64,000 nucleotides of DNA from Cyclobacterium sp. (GTDB lineage: Bacteria; Bacteroidota; Bacteroidia; Cytophagales; Cyclobacteriaceae). Numbering within the stretch: the stretch's first letter is position 1; every line of letters starts with the position of its first letter. The notes under the pieces are model-generated. The model was not told the origin of the DNA. It saw only the letters and a list, made by a program, of their open reading frames with translations, and made no database searches. This document shows, piece after piece, positions 59,726 through 64,000 of this stretch. A program made the translations under genes and the position numbers. The stretch covers positions 23,829 to 87,828 of the forward strand of contig NZ_JABURL010000056.1 in NCBI RefSeq assembly GCF_014762705.1, in the 5' to 3' direction.

Positions 59726-61282
59726 TCAATAGGCGAAATTGATCAGGTGTGCTGCGGCAAAAGTCTTAAACACCTGGTTAAAATAGGTACAATACCCGGC
59801 ATACATACCGGGATTGTTGCAATCCAGCCCATAGGTCATGGCCAAGGTCAGCATTTCTACCGGAACCGGTATGGTGGCGATGGCCATAAATGTTTTTTCT
59901 TCCGTCATCAGTAGGGTCATGTACACGTAAAAGCCATATTGCAGGCCATCTTGTCCCATGAGGTATTCATTGCCCAAAGACAGGATCCAGGCTATTTTCC
60001 GGCCTCCTTCAAATTCGTCCCAGGTAGAATATTCCTCATCTATGGTAAATCCGCTCATGCCATAACGAAAGGCAAAATTTTGGTTGATAATCTCTCCCAT
60101 AAGCACCAGCAATTCCTCAAAATCGGTTTGTGAAAAATCACTTTGCATGCCGTAAAAATAGAGTTGCATGTCATTCCCATCAAAGTTGCTTACCTGAAAG
60201 GCTTCCTCAGCCGGGTTGAATTGCAGCGCGCGACCTTCTGGTATAGCGAGTACCACGCCATTGTTGATGTCCTCATAAATATCGAAACGCATGTTTTCAT
60301 AATCCAGCTGTATGTTGATGTCCAATGAAAATTCATCTGCCAGTTTTTGAATATTTTCAGGATCGTCGGAAGTATCCATCATTTCTATTAGGGAGCGATT
60401 TTTGGTGGCGTAAAATTCAAAACCTATGGCTTCTACGGGTAGATCATCCATTTTGCTATAACTACTTTCAAGAAATTGGTCGCTTACCCGGGTATTTTCC
60501 TCGATTTCCGGGGCATTTACTTCTATTCTTGCTGTGGCTGAAAAAAGTTGTGTCAGGTTTTCAAATCCGGCTGGAAGCGCAGAAATGGAGGAGTTTTCCA
60601 GTTCAGGCAGGTAGGTTGCAGGGATGATCCAGCTTACATTGCTGGCTCCTTTTTCCAGTCCCCCATCGCCAATCCCTATGAGGCGGCTTTGGGCATCAAA
60701 AACCGGGGCACCTGAAAAACCCGGCAGCAGGCTGCCCTCAAGGTAAAAAATGTTCAGGTCCAGTGCAGGGAACCCTATTCTTTTTAAGGCATCTAAGTCC
60801 TTTTTGGGAATCAGTTCTGCCAGTGTTTCAGGATCTACATAGCCTTTTTTCATTTGCCTGGAAGAACTTCCGGTAGCCCCACCATTGTAGCCCAGGGCAA
60901 ACACATCAGTGCCTATGGGTACTTTCTCCGGATGGAATGCATTTATTGGGACCATTCCTGCCGGAAGTGCAGGTTGGCCAGGCAACAGTTCCAGAAGGAC
61001 AAGGTCTGCTTTTTGAAGAATTTTTTTTATCCGTGCTTTTCTCCAGGCCTGTCCGGAATACAAGATCCTGATTTCTCCTGTTGGGCTCATGCCATGCAGG
61101 GAAGTCACAATCTGATCGGGAGTTTTCCAGAGGAAACCCGTCAGGGAGTTGGATTCCCTGTTGTTGATCGATACAATTACCTTGACCAAAGAATTCTTTA
61201 CTTTATTGGGATTAAAGTTTTGGGCGGATAGACGGGTGCTCCACAGCAAAAGCAGAAGCAATATCCAGGTACATTTATTCAT
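59726..61282 (-). CDS. Trypsin-like serine protease with long unknown C-terminal part
   Basis: 518 residues with signal peptide (ILLLLLLWSTRLSAQ). Residues about 25-225 are a trypsin/S1C-type fold: His63 in VTSLHGMSP, Asp93 in KADLVLLEL and Ser190 in LPGFSGAPVF, with a GYNGGATGSSSRQ turn before. The remaining 290 residues (from about ISALPAGFENLTQLFS) are a mixed domain I do not recognise, with the FDIYEDINNGVVLAIPEGRA and MQLYFYGMQSDFSQ strands. Its start overlaps the stop of the upstream membrane protein by 8 bases (ATGAATAA), which means the two are made together. It is probably a periplasmic protease in a membrane-linked stress or defence role; the target is unknown. Confidence 0.85.
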   Translation of the reverse strand: MNKCTWILLLLLLWSTRLSAQNFNPNKVKNSLVKVIVSINNRESNSLTGFLWKTPDQIVTSLHGMSPTGEIRILYSGQAWRKARIKKILQKADLVLLELLPGQPALPAGMVPINAFHPEKVPIGTDVFALGYNGGATGSSSRQMKKGYVDPETLAELIPKKDLDALKRIGFPALDLNIFYLEGSLLPGFSGAPVFDAQSRLIGIGDGGLEKGASNVSWIIPATYLPELENSSISALPAGFENLTQLFSATARIEVNAPEIEENTRVSDQFLESSYSKMDDLPVEAIGFEFYATKNRSLIEMMDTSDDPENIQKLADEFSLDINIQLDYENMRFDIYEDINNGVVLAIPEGRALQFNPAEEAFQVSNFDGNDMQLYFYGMQSDFSQTDFEELLVLMGEIINQNFAFRYGMSGFTIDEEYSTWDEFEGGRKIAWILSLGNEYLMGQDGLQYGFYVYMTLLMTEEKTFMAIATIPVPVEMLTLAMTYGLDCNNPGMYAGYCTYFNQVFKTFAAAHLINFAY

Positions 61283-62138
61283 GTTTAAGCACTTTGATTA
61301 ACGATAGATAGACCTGTTTTCTTTCTTCCTGGCTGTAGTGTTTGGCAAATTCCTCATGGAGTTTGTCCCAGGGTGGATCTGCCTTTTCAAAGGCTTCATC
61401 TATCTCCTGGAGGCTGCTTTCATTTCCCAGATTCCTGAGGTTTTCACTTACCACTACGGTCCCCTGACCAGCATTGCAGAAACTGTCTCTCAATGCAAGT
61501 AGTGCAGTGGCAGCCAGGGATTCAGGTAGGTCTTTTTTAAATTGATTCACAAATTTGGCCCATATTCCCCCTGCCGTTTCAAAGGTATTGTAAACCTCTG
61601 AAGGAGCAGTTTCTACATTGGCATATACCAAAAAATCACATGCTCCAATCTCTATTTCAGAAGAATAAAGCACATTGGCTTGTCTGATGGCAAGCGAGGA
61701 GGAGTCTGCACGGATAAATCCTGTAACAAAAGCTTTGGCTTCAGCCTCTGTGTAACCTATGGCCAGATATTCTTCCATTTTATCGGAAAGGGAGGGAGCA
61801 AATGGATCATTTGCTCTGATGTAAAGGCCTATGATTATTCCTACTACCGAGAAAAGGCCAAAGGCTCCAATCCGGAGGCTTTTGATGGGGTCAAGGAATT
61901 TCTCATTCAACCCTATAAGGATGGCCAGCAAGGAAGAAATGGATCCTATAACACCACTGACTACCGGGGAAACAGAAAGTCCCAGCAAAATCCCCAAAAA
62001 TAATCCAATTCCCAAACCATTGAAAATGGCTGCCATTACCTGCACGAAATTAGGGTTGGTATTGTCAGACCCTTCAGGAAGCAGTTTTTCAAAATTGCTC
62101 ATTGGCGATGTGCCTTCATTTTGATTTGAATCCTCCAT
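61275..62138 (-). CDS. Membrane protein coupled to serine protease
   Basis: 287 residues from the ATG at 62138; the longer frame to 62246 adds a Cys-rich leader with no support. The N-terminal 30 residues are soluble, followed by three to four hydrophobic helices (IFNGLGIGLFLGILLGLSV, VVSGVIGSISSLLAILIG, IGAFGLFSVVGIIIGLYIRA), then about 160 soluble residues (EYLAIGYTEAEAKAFVTGFI). No domain recognised. The overlap with the protease start suggests a pair in which the membrane protein could sense or anchor. Functions are inferred from arrangement only. Confidence 0.78.
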   Translation of the reverse strand: MEDSNQNEGTSPMSNFEKLLPEGSDNTNPNFVQVMAAIFNGLGIGLFLGILLGLSVSPVVSGVIGSISSLLAILIGLNEKFLDPIKSLRIGAFGLFSVVGIIIGLYIRANDPFAPSLSDKMEEYLAIGYTEAEAKAFVTGFIRADSSSLAIRQANVLYSSEIEIGACDFLVYANVETAPSEVYNTFETAGGIWAKFVNQFKKDLPESLAATALLALRDSFCNAGQGTVVVSENLRNLGNESSLQEIDEAFEKADPPWDKLHEEFAKHYSQEERKQVYLSLIKVLKHE

Positions 62139-62385
62139 AGTAGAATATTGGGTTGGTTGTATAGCAATACCTTTCCTGAAAAAAGCGTGGAAGCAGGTTT
62201 GGCTCCTACAATATAAGTATTTATGGATCATAAATACAGGTAGCAATGTCTTTTTTAAGATTTAATTAGCTGAGCATAAGCGTACTGCTGGGTATATTTT
62301 GAACCTTTTACCAGACAAGGAGGGTAAATTTTAAAATGCTATCTTAAATCCGTAAAATTGTAAGCTAAAGTTTAAACCTGATGAC

Positions 62386-62664
62386 ATGAATCATTATCTG
62401 CTTACCTATGAAGTAACCGAAGATTATGTGGAAAGAAGGACTCCCTTTCGGAAAGAGCACCTGGCACTGGCAGCCGCTTTTTTCAGGGATGGACACCTCA
62501 TCATGGGTGGTGCTTTGGCTAACCCAGCAGATAAGGCTGTGCTGGTGTTCCGTTGCGATGACATTAAAACGGTAGAGGATTTTGTACAACAAGATCCCTA
62601 TAGGCTAAACGGGCTGGTGAAATCCTGGGAAATCCGGGAGTGGACCGTGGTAGTTGGAGCTTAA
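62386..62664 (+). CDS. YciI family protein
   Basis: 92 residues, the family length. YciI features: HYLLTYEVTEDYVERRTPFR at the start, where His-Asp type active residues usually lie (HLALAAAFFRDGHLIMGGAL, His28 and Asp35 region), then FVQQDPYRLNGLVKSWEIRE at the end. The ferredoxin-like fold family includes small enzymes of unclear substrate. Cytoplasmic, single gene, oppositely oriented to its neighbours. Confidence 0.9.
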   Translation: MNHYLLTYEVTEDYVERRTPFRKEHLALAAAFFRDGHLIMGGALANPADKAVLVFRCDDIKTVEDFVQQDPYRLNGLVKSWEIREWTVVVGA

Positions 62665-62811
62665 TAGGTTTTTGATTAGCTGAACTTTGGTTTTGCATCC
62701 CATATCTGGTTTTTTTATTAGCTATAAAGAAGGGGGGTAAAATTTCATTATCGGGTATGTAGCCAAATTCCACACAAGAGGCAAACCAATTCGGCAGGGA
62801 TTATGGTGCAG

Positions 62812-63267
62812 TTACCTGACAATCCGATGATCCAGTTGTAGCGGATAGACCTTAAAATGTATGGAATTAACCTTATCCGATAAGGGATTGATGATAAAAT
62901 TCAAGGAGCCTGGATCGACAACAGAGGCTACACCGAAGCAAAGCATTCCGGATTTCAACAAGTCAGACCCATATGCTTGTGACATTACCTTAGGGGGTAT
63001 GGCATCCCAGTCTGAGGGCAATTCTTTTACATCAGGAATGTGTATACAATCGCCTGGAACATCGATTTCCATAACCGAATATAGGATATAGCGCTCGGAG
63101 GAAAACAGTTCTGCGTCTATTGTAAACCGTTCCAGCAAGGAAGAAGAAACAGAAGAACTCCCGTATAAAGCCGGACTACCAGGTAGATTCCACCTTCCAC
63201 CATACAGTTTTGCCCCTTCACCACTGGCATCACAGTATTTCGTCAAAGCAATCCTGTAAACTTTCAT
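62812..63267 (-). CDS. RES domain toxin (NAD+-degrading)
   Basis: 151 residues, the usual RES toxin size. Family marks: KVYRIALTKY at the start, GGRWNLPG with Arg25, ALYGSSSVSSSLLE with Tyr35 and Glu46, then a middle loop and a C-terminal NFIINPL motif. RES toxins act by NAD+ phosphorolysis or hydrolysis, draining the cell's NAD+. The antitoxin gene ends 8 bases upstream on the same strand, giving the classical antitoxin-first order. The frame is intact, so the pair may be active. Confidence 0.9.
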   Translation of the reverse strand: MKVYRIALTKYCDASGEGAKLYGGRWNLPGSPALYGSSSVSSSLLERFTIDAELFSSERYILYSVMEIDVPGDCIHIPDVKELPSDWDAIPPKVMSQAYGSDLLKSGMLCFGVASVVDPGSLNFIINPLSDKVNSIHFKVYPLQLDHRIVR

Positions 63268-63275
63268 GGTTCCTG

Positions 63276-63737
63276 CTAAACTGCAATTCCATGCTGCAAA
63301 CGCATGATTTCAGCCTTTAATAAATCAAGCCCCTCTGAAACATCAATTAATGCTATGGGCTTGATATTGCCAATGGAGAAAAGGGGCCGCTCCATCCAAC
63401 GCCTAAACCCTTCTTTTCCAAAATAATTATTGCCCAAGGCATACAAAACTGCCAGTTTATACATTTTTTCGGACTGTATGGTGTCAAAAACCTCTTTCCG
63501 TTGAAGGGTTTTGGCAGAAACTCCCAAAGCTGCAGCTAAGGTGTTATTGTCCAGGCCGGATACCTCTTTTAGGCTTTCAAAGGATTTTTTCCTCAATCCA
63601 TGGCGGAAAGTCTCAACCCGATTTAAAGGCTCACTCAACTCACTTACATCCACCCCCAGGATGTCTTGAGCAGTGATTGTGGCCTTTTGATAGGTGGCAA
63701 CTGCAGGTTCGTTTACTTTTGAGGATTTTTTGGCCAT
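63276..63737 (-). CDS. Xre/MbcA/ParS-type antitoxin
   Basis: 153 residues. N-terminal 40 residues are a linker, then an Xre-like HTH (ESLKEVSGLDNNTLAAALGV, SAKTLQRKEVF) and a C-terminal DUF2384-type toxin-binding domain (KLAVLYALGNNYFGKEGFRR, WMERPLFSIGNIKPIALI). It should neutralise the RES toxin and repress the operon. The start codon overlaps the stop of a possible short upstream ORF by one base (TAATG), which may couple translation. Secure by context with the RES gene. Confidence 0.88.
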   Translation of the reverse strand: MAKKSSKVNEPAVATYQKATITAQDILGVDVSELSEPLNRVETFRHGLRKKSFESLKEVSGLDNNTLAAALGVSAKTLQRKEVFDTIQSEKMYKLAVLYALGNNYFGKEGFRRWMERPLFSIGNIKPIALIDVSEGLDLLKAEIMRLQHGIAV

Positions 63738-63919
63738 TATTTTAGTGGAAATTTGTCCCCTAATATAACGTAATTTGTCTGGTATTTCAATTTTTCTTTA
63801 AACTTTTTTCCGACTCGTATCTCTGGAGTCAGCCTTGGATTTTCTAAAAAAATTGAATGGTCAATGCCTGAAATAACAGTTACAAACCCCGGAAATCGAG
63901 ATAACGATAGGTACTTCAA
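63737..63919 (-). CDS. Doubtful small ORF upstream of antitoxin
   Basis: 60 residues if a TTG start is used; no ATG is present. It ends with a one-base TAATG overlap with the antitoxin start. It reads KYLSLSRFPGFVTVISGID and ends NYVILGDKFPLK, without any motif I recognise. It could be a leader peptide, the tail of an eroded gene, or chance. Included only because of the stop-start overlap. Confidence 0.2.
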   Translation of the reverse strand: MKYLSLSRFPGFVTVISGIDHSIFLENPRLTPEIRVGKKFKEKLKYQTNYVILGDKFPLK

Positions 63920-64000
63920 GCTGTTAATTTTTAATTTATATCAATGATAGGTACCACTAGGCAATTTGAGGGGAGGCTGAGGCGGGAGACTTTGATGGGG

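Overview
The window reads as chromosome from a marine-type member of the Bacteroidota, probably near Cyclobacteriaceae. This is an inference from the SusC/SusD pair, many lipoproteins with a Cys lipobox, S1 sulfatases, families such as DUF4838, DUF4221, DUF6250 and DUF4397, and a lack of Shine-Dalgarno sequences. No rRNA, tRNA, CRISPR array or insertion sequence was recognised.

About 1-9.4 kb and 17.2-48.6 kb form a large sulfated-polysaccharide utilisation region. It holds four S1 sulfatases (one fused to a GH78 alpha-L-rhamnosidase), a heparinase II/III-type lyase, a DUF4838 protein, a DUF5060/DUF4038 hydrolase, a GH106-type rhamnosidase running into a sialate O-acetylesterase-type esterase, a GH43, SusC/SusD, a GntR regulator, an MFS transporter and an arabinose-isomerase-like enzyme. 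Rhamnosidases, uronate-type enzymes and sulfatases together suggest an ulvan-like glycan (rhamnose sulfate plus uronic acids and xylose). In the model, SusC/D import oligomers, the secreted enzymes desulfate, deacetylate and cleave them, and the MFS and isomerase handle the released sugars under GntR control.

Between the two halves (9.5-17.1 kb) lie a small secreted protein, a lipoprotein-type catalase-peroxidase KatG, an AT-rich three-gene unit (CrtI-like oxidoreductase, membrane protein, HTTM-like protein) and a PH-domain protein. Gene decay is visible at several places: an MFS remnant at 21.5 kb, a lipoprotein-sorting pseudogene at 24.2-24.9 kb, and a beta-propeller remnant at 46.2-46.8 kb.

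At 48.6-52.3 kb are small lipoproteins and a DUF4221 propeller protein. At 52.6-56.2 kb, on the minus strand, is the most interesting locus: a SLOG-2TM-RCK-RCK-RyR channel-like protein, split by a -1 frameshift at an A-run, followed 23 bases later by a protein with an N-terminal nucleoside-deoxyribosyltransferase-like domain and a C-terminal domain that looks like bacterial STING. No CD-NTase is present nearby, so this may be an unusual cyclic-nucleotide or nucleotide-sensing defence system. The rest (56.4-64 kb) holds M48 and M28 peptidases, a trypsin-like protease coupled to a membrane protein, a YciI protein and a RES-Xre toxin-antitoxin pair.

Two long proteins (GH106-SASA and SLOG-RCK-RyR) are each interrupted by a missing A in an A-run that also forms a -1 slippery heptamer in the correct phase. 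Base-calling error, true mutation and programmed frameshifting cannot be separated from the sequence alone.
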